In this document: in pieces, positions 1 through 10,376 of the stretch | How positions within the stretch are numbered: position 1 is the first letter of the stretch | Layout: each line of letters begins with the position of its first letter | Assembly: GCA_003184365.1 (NCBI GenBank) | Contig: NKYR01000005.1 | Location: forward strand, 248,001-312,000 | Origin: Evernia prunastri | Lineage: Eukaryota > Ascomycota > Lecanoromycetes > Lecanorales > Parmeliaceae | Direction of reading: 5' to 3' | Length of the DNA stretch: 64,000 nucleotides | The notes under the pieces: generated by a model | Databases searched by the model: none | The model's input: the letters and a program-made list of their open reading frames with translations, nothing else | What the model was told of the DNA's origin: nothing | Made by a program: the position numbers and the translations under genes

Positions 1-1290
1 AGATATCATTCTATATCAAGACGTCTGACTGCAATAGAGCTTCAACGTGTTTCTACTACGACATTAATAAAAACGATAGATCGAAATCTTACTACTCTAA
101 AAGATAACGAAGATAACGACTTTTTAGTACGATTCTTTGCTGCTCGTCTAAGCACTCAAAATAATTAATCTTTAAATAGAGTGATTAAATCAAAAAGAGA
201 AGATACTCTATATGAGAAAGAGATATAGTCGTTTACTTAGATCAGTCAATTCACGATCAAAGTTTTATCTTTATTCACGAATCTCAGCGATATTAAAAGC
301 AATAACGACGACTCTAAGACGAAGTCACTGATCATATATAAGATCTATATCACATTATTTTAAAAGAAAATCAAGCCGACGAATAAGATTAAAAGCAATA
401 TGCTGAGAAAGAATATCAACGACGAGTATTATTTCGTCTTATTTATCTATTATGCTGAGCAGTAAAAAATCGTCGACATATATATTAAACAACTCAATTA
501 TTCAGCAAATCGAGTCTTAGTCGTCGCGTAATCGTATTATATCGCTTTGATAATAAACAAAAAACGTAAAATAAATATAGATGAATTACTCGATTAATTG
601 AAGATTCCCGCTAAATTAAAAGACTGATATAATTAAAAGAAGAAGAATTTGACTGTAGATCTTATCTATTAATTTACTCGAACGTCTTTCGATCAAATGC
701 TTTTTTCTATCAATATATCTTTTAGAAGAATATCGAGTCTAACGATTATTAGCAGCAGTAGTATTATCTCTTATATAATTAAACGAGCGCTTAGTCTTTC
801 TAATAATTCTATCAATCTTCAGCTAGCTTAATAAGTCGTAAACGAGATAAAAGATTCTGCGAGTGCGTGACGAAGAGAGTTTATAAAGCGATAAATATAC
901 ACGAATAAAAGATACGCGTTAGAATTCTCATACTGCTAAATAAATAACGATGATAAGTATATTTCATTAAATAATAAGAATATTATAATCTAATTTGATC
1001 TGTTAGAAAGAGATTTCAGCGAACGAATTATCAAGAAAGAGTTTTCTATATCGATGAAGATCGATATAATAAAGAAAATAATTTTAAAAAACAGACAAGA
1101 AAAGAGATAGCAGCAAGTTTAAATGACTTTATTTAATACTTTATCAGCTATTTTAATATAAATATCGATAGTAATATTAGCGCAGTCGTCAATTATTATC
1201 TAATACTCTTCATAGTAAGTCTCTTTAAGCTTTAATCTCAATAATATTCGAATTAAATCGCTACTTGATAAATTATATCAACGCGATCTT

Positions 1291-1452
1291 TGTTAGGACT
1301 GCAACTAGAATAAATCAATAGTGGTATGTAACGAATAAATTAAGTCTAAGGAGAGAAGACTATTGTACATAGAATATGAAGGAGGCAAGCCAAGGCCGGA
1401 ATAACGTTGTTCCAGAGTAGTACTGCCCTGGGTGCTAGGCACACTCGTAACA
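1291..1452. mobile_element. Solo LTR (162 bp) with target duplication ATCTT
   Basis: The segment starts TGTTAGG and ends CGTAACA, the usual inverted LTR termini, and is flanked on both sides by ATCTT. The inverted copy has the uninterrupted site at about 6,886-6,890, so this is a clean insertion into already duplicated DNA. Its ends and part of its middle resemble the 173-bp LTRs at 8,234 and 10,852, so it belongs to a related subfamily. Base composition is near normal, so it arrived after most of the RIP around it. Confidence 0.85.
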
Positions 1453-1968
1453 ATCTTTCTATTTAAGATCTTATACGAGAACGCTTAAAATCACGATCGC
1501 GAATAGCGACGACGCTTTCGAAAACATCTACAAAAACGTTAATTCTTTCTCTCTCTTTAATACGTTATGATAGTTTAATATAAGACGATCTCGATAAGTA
1601 TATTAGCTGACTTGCTTCGCAGTTAAATAAACGCGAACGATACGCGTTAGAAAGAACTAGAAATATACTTTTTGATAAATACTATAATATTAAAAACGTT
1701 TAGTTATAAAAAGATAGCGATAAGAGATGAGAAATTATATATATCTTATCTGATATTGAACGAAAGATTACGTGTAATGTCAGCAGATGACGACGAAAAC
1801 AGAAGCAATAACAGCCTCGAAGACTCAGTTCTCGAAGATTTAATTCTCGAAGAATTATATCCTCAATTGAGAACTCGTCGATCGACTACGATCATTATAA
1901 CTATAAAGGCGACTTGAATCTAGATATATATAGAATATTTGATTCGAACAGTTAAGTAGATAATCAAA

Positions 1969-2117
1969 TGTCATGGTGTGGATCTCAGTCTAGTCAGGTT
2001 AATCTATGCGATAGCCGACGATCTAGGCGACAGCCCCTTAAGGGCTGCTCGCATCCCCCGTTCTTTCTTGTTTCCTCATCTTTCGTCTTGGAATTCTACC
2101 TAGTCCTAGCTATAGAG
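1969..2117. mobile_element. Solo LTR, truncated at a contig join
   Basis: This begins TGTCATGGTGTGG after the 5-bp flank TCAAA and stops at the single N at 2,118. It matches the first 149 nt of the complete 185-bp LTR at 2,123-2,307, differing at about one base near the join. Because the second copy is also preceded by CAAA, the two are most simply the same locus assembled twice across the join, not two insertions. Confidence 0.75.
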
Positions 2118-2122
2118 NCAAA

Positions 2123-2307
2123 TGTCATGGTGTGGATCTCAGTCTAGTCAGGTTAATCTATGCGATAGCCGACGATCTAGGCGACAGCCCCTTAAGGGCT
2201 GCTCGCATCCCCCGTTCTTTCTTGTTTCCTCATCTTTCGTCTTGGAATTCTACCTAGTCCTAGCCATAGAGAATGAGAATCCTTCTACCAAGCCTCGTTC
2301 CCTAACA
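2123..2307. mobile_element. Solo LTR (185 bp) with target duplication TCAAA
   Basis: It runs from TGTCATGG to CCTAACA and is followed by TCAAA, matching the TCAAA before 1,969. The inverted copy carries one TCAAA at about 6,390-6,394 and no LTR, which is the empty site. It has the same length as, and is nearly identical to, the solo LTR at 4,093-4,277. Confidence 0.8.
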
Positions 2308-2344
2308 TCAAAGAACGAGAGACGACAGCATATAGTTATATAAA

Positions 2345-2696
2345 TAAGCTCAAAATAAACGTATCTTTCTCTTTCTCTTTCTTATTATTTTCATCTATAT
2401 ATATTTCTACATCGCTTCTATAGAAGATATTACTCTTTCGAAAGATATTACTCGAGTTTTTTTATATTAGTTTACACTCGAATAATTATATCTAAAAACT
2501 TAGCAAAGTCATTAGTCTCTGCATATTTCTCAGCAATATTTTGATATCTCTTAATTCACGTCTTAAATATCGAAAATGAGATTTCGATGAAATTAAGATC
2601 AGAAGAGTAAGAAGATAGATATTCTAGTCGTATACTCGCTTACTCACAGATTTCAGCTAACTTCTAATTATAATAAACACTCGCATTATCGCAAAT
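2345..2696 (-). pseudogene. Tc1/mariner-type transposase remnant (3' part)
   Basis: The minus strand is the counterpart of 6,002-6,363 and encodes the same decayed C-terminal half of a DDE transposase, including the region that follows the DNAS motif. Stops interrupt it. The N-terminal part is separated from it by an LTR element inserted at 2,697. Assignment rests on the better preserved motifs of the other copy. Confidence 0.65.
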
Positions 2697-2941
2697 TGTC
2701 ACGGTGTGAAGTCAGCCCTGTTACGGACGTACCCTAGGTGTCAGGCACATAGGGAGTGTTTATGGCTATGTGTCTAGCACATAGAGTGTTTATTGGTTAT
2801 TGACACATTCCCATTGACACATAGGCTAGCGGGGATTCTTCCTAGTATTTAAGCGCTCTTCTTCTGTACATATTTCCTCCTTATCTAGTTGTCTTATTCA
2901 ATTTACCCCCATTAGACTTGACTCTGGGCACGGTTCTGACA
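2697..2941. mobile_element. LTR (245 bp) of a separate retroelement
   Basis: The segment starts TGTCACGG and ends TTCTGACA. It interrupts the mariner-type repeat, whose intact sequence is seen at about 6,001. The 5 bp before it are CAAAT, while the 5 bp after it are CTACA, so it is not a solo LTR. It is probably the left LTR of an element whose interior begins at 2,942 and is lost at the gaps. Composition is not RIP-like. Confidence 0.65.
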
Positions 2942-3218
2942 CTACAACTAGATCATCCACCCTTCCGTTCGTACTGGCAAGCGAACAGTAAAATAAAATT
3001 GTCAAACGGGACCGTTGTGAAGCTGTTTCGATAGCAGATCATTGGACACTCGGGTGTGGCCTACCTACAGGCAAAACGAACCATTCGTGGCTAGGACTTG
3101 TTGACCACAAGGAAAACCCCTTACGAGGAGGTCTCGCTGCATACGTGCAAGCACCCCAGCATTCGTGCAAACCAATCCCCCCCAACAAACAAACTTTCAG
3201 AGCTAACTTCCTCTCAAC

Positions 3219-3414
3219 ATGGCAAATTTGAGCGCGGTAAACGAGGCTACTCCACTTGATATGACAGAACTGCAAGAGTCTCTCAAGGAAATTCAACAAG
3301 GAGCCAGCAGCCTCTTAAAACAAACGAAAGATCGAAGACTTTCAGTGATCCCAAAGGACGGAGAGAACTTCGATACAACCCTGGATCCATGGAATATCAA
3401 CTCCCCTGAGGACC
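3219..3414 (+). CDS. Start of a gag-like or ORF1-like transposon protein (partial)
   Basis: An ATG opens 278 bp after the LTR end and about 65 codons can be read before a single-N contig join at 3,415. The peptide starts MANLSAVNEATPLDMTEL and has a short helical, charged character. No domain is recognisable. Position suggests the gag of the LTR element starting at 2,697, but it could equally be ORF1 of the LINE whose 3' end follows the gap. The frame after the N belongs to different sequence and should not be joined to it. Confidence 0.45.
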
Positions 3415-3415
3415 N

Positions 3416-3518
3416 AATTGGCTCGGTCTAAATTACCGCTAGGACTAGACAAAGAAACCAAAAACAAGAAAAAGGGTAAGGAGAAGAGGGGAAGCAAAAA
3501 GAAGGCATAGAAGGAGAC
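3416..3518 (+). mobile_element. LINE 3' fragment ending at a sequence gap
   Basis: About 100 nt identical to the C-terminal coding part of the LINE at 3,987-4,803 (LARSKLPLGL through the Lys-rich end and stop). It lies between a single N at 3,415 and the 136-N run at 3,519-3,654, so it is a contig end repeating sequence found three more times nearby. Confidence 0.7.
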
Positions 3519-3654
3519 NNNNNNNNNNNNNNNNNNNNNNNNNNNNNNNNNNNNNNNNNNNNNNNNNNNNNNNNNNNNNNNNNNNNNNNNNNNNNNNNNN
3601 NNNNNNNNNNNNNNNNNNNNNNNNNNNNNNNNNNNNNNNNNNNNNNNNNNNNNN
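3519..3654. other. Assembly gap (136 N)
   Basis: Run of N. Any open frame crossing it is an artefact. Confidence 0.99.
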
Positions 3655-3985
3655 CGGAATACGCGCTGCCGCACGATGGATGATCAAAATAGGACGTCTC
3701 GATCAATTCTCGCTGGCCCAAGAGCAATTGGCTCGGTCTAAATTACCGCTAGGACTAGACAAAGAAACCAAAAACAAGAAAAAGGGTAAGGAGAAGAGGG
3801 GAAGCAAAAAGAAGGCATAGAAGGAGACAATCACGGAAACAATAGCGGCAGACTGAAAGAGAACGGAAGTGACAGTGGTTTGTGGCAACAACTTGACAGT
3901 CAAAGACTAAGAGTTGACAACAATGATAACACAAGAGGATAAGTTGAAGTTTTTGTCCGAAAGGTTTCTTCAGCGCTACAAATAT
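3655..3985 (+). mobile_element. LINE 3' fragment
   Basis: This repeats the same LINE C-terminus and 3' untranslated sequence seen at about 4,408-4,738 and 5,490-5,799, and ends at a single N (3,986) inside the 3' UTR. It is probably a contig end of the same family, not a true tandem copy. Confidence 0.7.
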
Positions 3986-3986
3986 N

Positions 3987-4803
3987 GAAAGCAGAAAGCT
4001 CAATGGCAGTACAACTTCGAAGCGAGAAGATAGGTCTCAATGATTTTCTCTATCGAATGAAGGTACCTGGTATCCGAAACGCTGAGTGCTCATGTCATGG
4101 TGTGGATCTCAGTCTAGTCAGGTTAATCTATGCGATAGCCGACGATCTAGGCGACAGCCCCTTAAGGGCTGCTCGCATCCCCCGTTCTTTCTTGTTTCCT
4201 CATCTTTCGTCTTGGAATTCTACCTAGTCCTAGCCATAGAGAATGAGAATCCTTCTACCAAGCCTCGTTCCCTGACAGCTCATGCGGCTGGAGAAAACAG
4301 ACGGTCAAACACATATTACTGTTCTGCCCGGAACTGGCGAAAGAGAGAAGAGAACTGATTGAACAAGTCGGCACGTCAGATTATCGACAAATCTTGACAC
4401 AGAAGCACGGAATACGCGCTGCCGCACGATGGATGATCAAAATAGGACGTCTCGATCAATTCTCGCTGGCCCAAGAGCAATTGGCTCGGTCTAAATTACC
4501 GCTAGGACTAGACAAAGAAACCAAAAACAAGAAAAAGGGTAAGGAGAAGAGGGGAAGCAAAAAGAAGGCATAGAAGGAGACAATCACGGAAACAATAGCG
4601 GCAGACTGAAAGAGAACGGAAGTGACAGTGGTTTGTGGCAACAACTTGACAGTCAAAGACTAAGAGTTGACAACAATGATAACACAAGAGGATAAGTTGA
4701 AGTTTTTGTCCGAAAGGTTTCTTCAGCGCTACAAATATTCGAGGAACTCCCTGATTAGTAAAGTAGTTTACTAGATAGGCGTATTAAGCAATCAATCAAT
4801 CAA
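3987..4803 (+). mobile_element. Tad1-like LINE, 3' end with (AATC)n tail, split by a solo LTR
   Basis: After removing the LTR at 4,093-4,277 and one copy of its target duplication, the plus strand encodes the end of a LINE polyprotein: an AVQLRSEKIGLNDFLYRM stretch, then NAECSCGW followed by HILLFCPE, typical of the Cys/His-rich region after the RNase H domain in fungal Tad1-type LINEs. It then has a Lys-rich C-terminus and a stop near 4,573. About 220 nt of 3' UTR end in a short CAATCAATCAAT tail. The sequence is not RIPed. Confidence 0.75.
4093..4277. mobile_element. Solo LTR (185 bp) with target duplication GCTCA, inside the LINE
   Basis: It runs TGTCATGG...CCTGACA and is flanked by GCTCA on both sides (4,088-4,092 and 4,278-4,282). 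Removing the LTR and one GCTCA restores an open LINE frame across the Cys-rich motif, so the insertion point is certain. Same family and length as 2,123-2,307. Confidence 0.9.
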
Positions 4804-5096
4804 TATTTAATACTATAAAGACTACTTTTATTTTTAATCTATAAATTTATTTAATAAAGTAACATTAAATTAATTTAAAATCGATTTAAACTATTTATTT
4901 ATTTTAATTTTAATTTCTTAAAGTTATTTTTTTTTATCTATAAATTAATTTTAAATCGATTTAAAATCGATTTTATATTAACTTTAATATAATACTTCTA
5001 ATACTTTTATAAACGTTATTTTTTCTTTCTTATTTATAAAGTAATTTAAAATTAATTTAAAATTAGTTTTATCTTTTAAAATGTTGAAACAGGAAC
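4804..5096. repeat. AT-rich, RIP-like sequence without a recognisable gene
   Basis: Almost only A and T with repeated ATCGATTTAAA-like blocks. No coding frame is visible on either strand. Likely strongly RIPed transposon sequence of unknown origin. Confidence 0.6.
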
Positions 5097-5467
5097 GATG
5101 TGACTGTCAATAGCATTGATACTAGGTAACGTACAGAAGTAAGTATGTGGGCCAACATGGAGGCATTAGGTAGGTGGCCTCTGCCAAGCCTCGATTGGCC
5201 AACCAATCAGCGTCCGGGTCTCTGTTGTACCGCATATTTCAATAGTTTTCACTAATTCAAAGCATGTCTATACCGTTGTGGTACAAAAACCATTTGAAAA
5301 CCGTTCGTAAGAATCAGGTCTTTCCTATAAGGCAGCGCTAGCGAAAGCCCTAACCCTTCTTCGGAAGATAGCCCTGAACTGGAGTCGGTTATTCGGAGCG
5401 CATAGACTGGACTTAGGTCTCTTTTGGGGTCTGATAGGGGCATAGACTCCGAAATGGGGGTCACATC
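5097..5467. mobile_element. Possible short element with inverted ends GATGTGAC / GTCACATC
   Basis: A 371-bp segment of normal composition lies in AT-rich DNA and begins GATGTGAC and ends GTCACATC, perfect 8-bp inverted ends. The inner TGTGAC...GTCACA would also suit an LTR of 367 bp. No direct target duplication is seen, and the right side is only about 20 bp from a contig join at 5,489. Class undecided. Confidence 0.4.
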
Positions 5468-5489
5468 AAAGGCGCTCTAAGCGTATTGN

Positions 5490-5862
5490 GATGATCAAAA
5501 TAGGACGTCTCGATCAATTCTCGCTGGCCCAAGAGCAATTGGCTCGGTCCAAATTACCGCTAGGACTAGACAAAGAAACCCAAAACAAGAAAAAGGGTAA
5601 GGAGAAGAGGGGAAGCAAAAAGAAGGCATAGAAGGAGACAATCACGGAAACAATAGCGGCAGACTGAAAGAGAACGGAAGTGACAGTGGTTTGTGGCAAC
5701 AACTTGACAGTCAAAGACTAAGAGTTGACAACAATGATAACACGAGAGGATAAGTTGAAGTTTTTGTCCGAAAGGTTTCTTCAGCGCTACAAATATTCGA
5801 GGAACTCCCTGATTAGTAAAGTAGTTTACTAGATAGGCGTATTAAGCAATCAATCAATCAAT
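5490..5862 (+). mobile_element. LINE 3' end with (AATC)n tail
   Basis: Second tail of the same LINE family: the C-terminal coding end (one change, K to Q, relative to the others), stop, about 220 nt of UTR and a CAATCAATCAAT tail that directly joins the degraded transposase copy at 5,863. The left side starts at the single N at 5,489, so its 5' part is unknown. Confidence 0.75.
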
Positions 5863-8233
5863 CTATATGTACGATTAATAAATATCTCGAATAAATTATT
5901 TATCAAAATTTCATTACTATAATAATATTTAACGACTTCGTTCGAGATCTTATTCTTTTTTACTACGATTTTTATATAATTAACGAGTCTCTTTCAACTA
6001 TTATTTGTGATAATGCAAGCGTTTATTATAATTAGAAGTTAACTAAAATCTGTGAGCAAGCGAATATACGACTTAAATATCTATCTTTTTACTTCTTTAA
6101 TTTAAGTTTTATCGAGATCTTATTTTCGATACTTAAGACGTAAATTAAGAGATATTAAAATATCGCTGAGAAATATACAGAGATAGACTAATAATTTTAC
6201 TAAGTTTCTAGATATAATTATTCGAGCGCAGACTGATATAGAAGATTTAAATAATATCTTTCGAAAGAGTGATATCTTCTATAGAAGCGATATAGAAATA
6301 TATGTAGATGAGAATAATGAGAAAGAGAAAGAGAAAGATACGTTCATTTTAAGCTTATTTATATAACTATATACTATCGTCTCTCGTTTTTTGACTATCT
6401 ATTTGACTATTCGAATTAAATATTTTATATATATTTAGATTTAAGTCGCCTTTATAGTTATAATAATCGTAATCGATCGATAAGTTTTCAATTAAGAGTA
6501 TAATTCTTCGAGAATTGAGTCTTCGAGACTGTTATTGCTTCTATTCTCGTCGTTATCTACTAATATTACACGTAATTTTCCGTTTAATACTAAATGAAAT
6601 GTGTATAATCTCTCATTTTTTATCGCTATGTTTTCATAACTAAACGTTTTTAATATCGTAATACTTCTTATAAAGTATATTTTTAATTTTTTTTAACGCG
6701 TGTTATTCGCGTTCTTTTAGCTGCGAAGTAAATTAGTTAATATATTTATCGAGATCGTCTTATATCAAATTATTATAACGCGTTGAAGAAAGAGAGAAAA
6801 TTGATATTGTTATAAATATTCTCGAAGACGTCGTCGCTATTCGCGATCGTGATTTTAAGCGTTCTCGTATAAAATCTTAAATAGAAAGATCGCGTTGATA
6901 TAATTTATTAAGTAGCGATTTAATTCGAATACTACTAAGATTAAAGCTTAAAGAGACTTACTGTAAAGAATATTAAATAATAATTAACAACTACGTTAAT
7001 GCTATTATTAATACTTGCATTAAAATAATCGATAAAGTATCAAATAAAATCATTTGAGCTTGCTGTCTCTTTTTTTATCTGTGTTTTAAAAAAAAAAATT
7101 TATTATATCAATCTTTATCGATATAAAAAACTCTTTCTTAATAATTCGTTCGCTGAAATCTCTTTTTAACAGATTAAATTAGATTATAATATTCTTATTA
7201 TTAAATAAAATATGCTTATCATTATTATTTATTTAGCAATATAAGAAGTTTAATATGTATCTTTTATTCGTATATATTTATCGACTTATAAGCTTTCTTC
7301 GTCGCGCACTCGTAGAATCTATTATTTCGTCTATAACTTATTAAGCTAGCTAACGATTTATAGAATTAATTAGAAAAATTAAGCGCTTGTTCGACTGCAT
7401 AAGAGATAATACTACTATTAATAATCGTTAGATTCGATATTCTTTCAAAAGATGTATTAATAAAAGAAAGTATTTAATCGAAAGACGTTCGAGCAAATTA
7501 ATAGATGAGATCTATAATTAAATTCTTCTTCTTCTAATTATATTAGTCTTTTAACTCAATAAATATCTTTAGTCAATCGAGTAATTTATTAATATTCGTT
7601 TTGCGTCTTCTATTTATTATTAAAACATTATAATAAAATTACGCGACGACTAAGACTCGATATATTAAATAATTGAATTATATAATATATCTATCGACGA
7701 TTCTTTACTACTTAGTATAATATATAAATAAAACGAAATAATACTCGTCGTTGATATTCTTTCTCAATATATCGCTTTTAATCTTATTCGTCGACTTAAT
7801 TCTCTTTTAAAATAACGTGATATAGATCTTATATACGATAAGTAACTTCGTCTTAGAATCGTCGTCGTTATTATTTTTAATATCGCTGAGATTCGTGAAT
7901 AAAGATAAAACTTTAATCATGAATTAATTAATCTGAGTAAACGATTATATCTCTTTCTTATATAGAGTATCTTTTCTTTCTAATTCAATCACTCTATTTA
8001 AAGATTAATTATTTTAAGTACTTAGACGAATAGCAAAGAATTATACTAAAGAGTCGTTATCTTCGTTATCTTTCAAAGTAGTAAAATTTCGACTTATCGT
8101 CTTTATTAATATCGCAGTAGAAATACGTTAAAGCTTTATTGCAGTTAGACGTCTCGATATAAAACGATATCTAAATAACGTTTTAGAGATTCTAGACGAA
8201 TTTATATAAAGCTCTTAAGAGATTAAAAGCGAC
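5863..8233 (+). repeat. RIP-degraded repeat, right arm of the inverted pair
   Basis: Counterpart of 1-2,696 in opposite orientation, without the LTR insertions found there. It continues across the later retroelement: the duplicated GCGAC at 8,229-8,233 and 11,025-11,029 shows that 8,233 was once joined to 11,030. Apart from the transposase at its start no gene can be recognised; remaining frames are short and full of stops. Confidence 0.8.
5910..6363 (+). pseudogene. Tc1/mariner-type DDE transposase remnant
   Basis: With stops read through, the plus strand shows a CDNASVYYN motif at about 6,008 (the second catalytic Asp region of DDE_3 transposases). It is followed by ICEQANIRLKYL and a decayed version of the PPYSPDLNPIE motif with the family's FSxLK after it. 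The C-terminus is rich in Glu/Lys and ends near 6,363. The N-terminal half is cut off by the LINE tail at 5,862. Stops and missense changes are those expected from C-to-T and G-to-A mutation. The copy is dead. Confidence 0.75.
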
Positions 8234-8406
8234 TGTTAGAACCGTGACTAGAAACAATATCAATAGTGGTGTGTAACGAAGATTCGAAAGCTACAGAAAA
8301 ACTATGTATATAGAGAGGTTCTTATGTAGGCAGCGAAGACATGCCAAGGCCTGACTAGGCCCGATTCGGGTGCAGTGTCAATGTGCTTCTTGACACACTC
8401 GTAACA
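8234..8406 (-). repeat. 3' LTR of the gag-only element
   Basis: 173 bp, from TGTTAGA to CGTAACA as written on the plus strand. It matches 10,852-11,024 with about nine differences, several being A here against G there. Confidence 0.88.
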
Positions 8407-9176
8407 TTACCTCCCTCTCTGACAAGGCATGTCCGCATACCTGCTAGCCGGAGACACACGCGTGTAGCAGGCTTTATATCTCCGTTTCTCCGAAACATTA
8501 ACCATTGCATGCTGGAAAGTAAAGAAAACATGAAAAACAATCAACTTTTGACGTCTTTGCCCGGAGGCGACGGCGACAGCGATATCCATTCCCAAGCCTC
8601 TCAGCCATGCGTCGTCGCTAGCCTAGTATTTCAGCGTGCAAGGGCTTCAACAACGAAGAGAATTGGTGAGACATGACGAAATGATGACTAATAAGATATT
8701 TGACTGATTTCGCCGGCCGATTTGTGAGCGAAGAACGATTTGTTGGCCGGAGAAGAAATAAGGAAATAAAGGCCTCTGATTGGCCGAAATCTGGCGGCTG
8801 CTCCCGAACCGAACCTTAAATCAACATATCAGGCCTTGGTAGGCTTGCTGAGTGGTCTTCTCCAAGGCATACCACATGCTCGAAATCGCCATGGCGGTCC
8901 TAGCGATGGACAACGACCTCGAATGGCTACATTCTATGGCCTCGGGGGGTCTTTGACAATGCACTCAGTAGGGCAGCATGCTTGGAAGGCGTCATGTGAA
9001 GTGATTGTTGAATGATAGGATCCTGAGAAATCGATGACTTGGTGGCTCCGAAAAATGGATCCTTGGCGCATTTTCTGAAGAATTCGAAAAAGCCTGAATC
9101 GTTCAAAAACAGCATGTCCGAGGTTTCGCCGAATCGCATGCTGATTTCAGGTCTCACGTGATTCCGCAACTACCTA

Positions 9177-10376
9177 CTAGCAGTAGAGATACTCGTCATA
9201 TTTCGACTTAGGGCGTGCCATAATGATAAGCCTTTTCTCGTGTTTCCGAGTCTTTTTCTTTGCATCGACCTCGGCCACTGCTAAGACATACTGTTCGGCA
9301 AATGCCTTTGGCTTTCTCTCGGCCAATTCCTGAGTACGTCTATCAGATTCAAGTCGTTGACAATGATCCACTCTTGTCAGATACGTTATTAGTTGAGACA
9401 AGGATGCGAATTGATAGTTGAAGTTTCCTATTGATGCCTTTCGTAAACGATTCCTCAGACTATCCTTTAGTCTAGAGAGTAGATGAGGTTTCGAATCCTG
9501 AAACAATTCGTCTGTGTAGTCATGCTCAGCATATTTGATGAATTCCGCATAGAATGTCTGAAAGAATTGTTTCCCTTGTTGTAATTTTTCCAATGCACGA
9601 CCATTCTCTTGCTTAAGAACATCTAGCGAAATTTCAAAGATATCAGTCAGATGTTTTAATAATTGATTAACCAAAGAATAAAAATGTAGTCTTCGTCGTC
9701 GTAACGTATAGTCAATTACCTTTCCACCAAGTCGGATAGTCACATAGGCAATTTTGAAAGATTTGATTGAGTAACGATCATCATTGTGAGTCAATTTGTC
9801 TTGGATTCTTAACTTCCAGTCATCGAATAAGACGTGATTATTGCCAGTGAAAACAGATGGATCCGGTAATTTGATGCTAAGCGCTTGTTTAGATAGAGAA
9901 CTATGTGACTGCCTAAGTGACGAAAGTGATCGAAATGTTCTAAGCGCTTCGAGATCTCGAGGCTGAGATGAAGGAGAAGATGCCTGAATAGTGGGAGGAT
10001 GATGGTTCAATGTCTGACTGTTCTCAGCAGGATTCTCCCGTCGAGGCTGATGTTGCTGCTGAGCTGAATGCTGAGTATAAAATCGATGATAGAGATCCTC
10101 AGCAGACAAGGATCGTTGTACTCTAGGCATGCGGAGCGGAGGCGAATTTGGAGGCGAATATCTCGTATGTAGGTCTTCGAGTGTAAGATAGGGAGAAGAG
10201 AAAGAAGAAGAAGTCTGACGTCGATATGGCGACACATATTTTGATGTTGATATAGATAGATTTGAAGGATTTGACTGAAGAGAAGTAGAAGAAGAAGAAG
10301 TCATGATGTAAGAAGTTTTGATGTAGATAAAATCGAAGCGAAGCGGACGTCTCTGATGTGCGAAGTGAAAGTGCAC
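9177..10376 (-). CDS. Gag-like protein of the gag-only LTR element
   Basis: A 399-codon open frame; the methionine at 10,304 (MTSSSSTSL) is a likelier start than the one at 10,376. A long Ser/Gln/Pro-rich N-terminal third is followed by a conserved core near residues 165-350, including IKLPDPSVFTG, FDDWKLRIQDKL, IAYVTIRLGGK and an FYAEFIKYAEH block. This is the pattern of fungal Ty3/Gypsy Gag proteins, which coat the retrotransposon RNA. No CCHC zinc knuckle is visible; the C-terminus is basic instead. The frame is intact although it sits in heavily RIPed DNA, so it escaped or postdates RIP. No pol follows in any frame. Confidence 0.8.
   Translation of the reverse strand: MHFHFAHQRRPLRFDFIYIKTSYIMTSSSSTSLQSNPSNLSISTSKYVSPYRRQTSSSFSSPYLTLEDLHTRYSPPNSPPLRMPRVQRSLSAEDLYHRFYTQHSAQQQHQPRRENPAENSQTLNHHPPTIQASSPSSQPRDLEALRTFRSLSSLRQSHSSLSKQALSIKLPDPSVFTGNNHVLFDDWKLRIQDKLTHNDDRYSIKSFKIAYVTIRLGGKVIDYTLRRRRLHFYSLVNQLLKHLTDIFEISLDVLKQENGRALEKLQQGKQFFQTFYAEFIKYAEHDYTDELFQDSKPHLLSRLKDSLRNRLRKASIGNFNYQFASLSQLITYLTRVDHCQRLESDRRTQELAERKPKAFAEQYVLAVAEVDAKKKTRKHEKRLIIMARPKSKYDEYLYC

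Larger units (their letters stand above)
1..2696 (-). repeat. RIP-degraded repeat, left arm of an inverted pair
   Basis: Very AT-rich sequence with stops in all frames. Read on the minus strand it matches 6,002-8,175 on the plus strand almost base for base once later insertions are removed: about 2,185 nt here against about 2,174 nt there. CC/GG and CA/TG are scarce while TA is abundant, which is the pattern RIP leaves. Remaining short frames, such as an 81-codon one at 1,672-1,917, are not credible genes. Apart from the transposase remnant at 2,345-2,696, the coding content cannot be recognised. The arm continues beyond the left edge of the window. Confidence 0.8.

Noticed and set aside
1672..1917. 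81-codon open frame in the RIPed arm
   Set aside because: The matching region of the inverted copy is interrupted, and the peptide resembles nothing. It is a chance frame in decayed DNA.
3342..3727. Minus-strand open frames across the N run
   Set aside because: They are open only because Ns are read as X. The flanks are the antisense of the LINE C-terminus.
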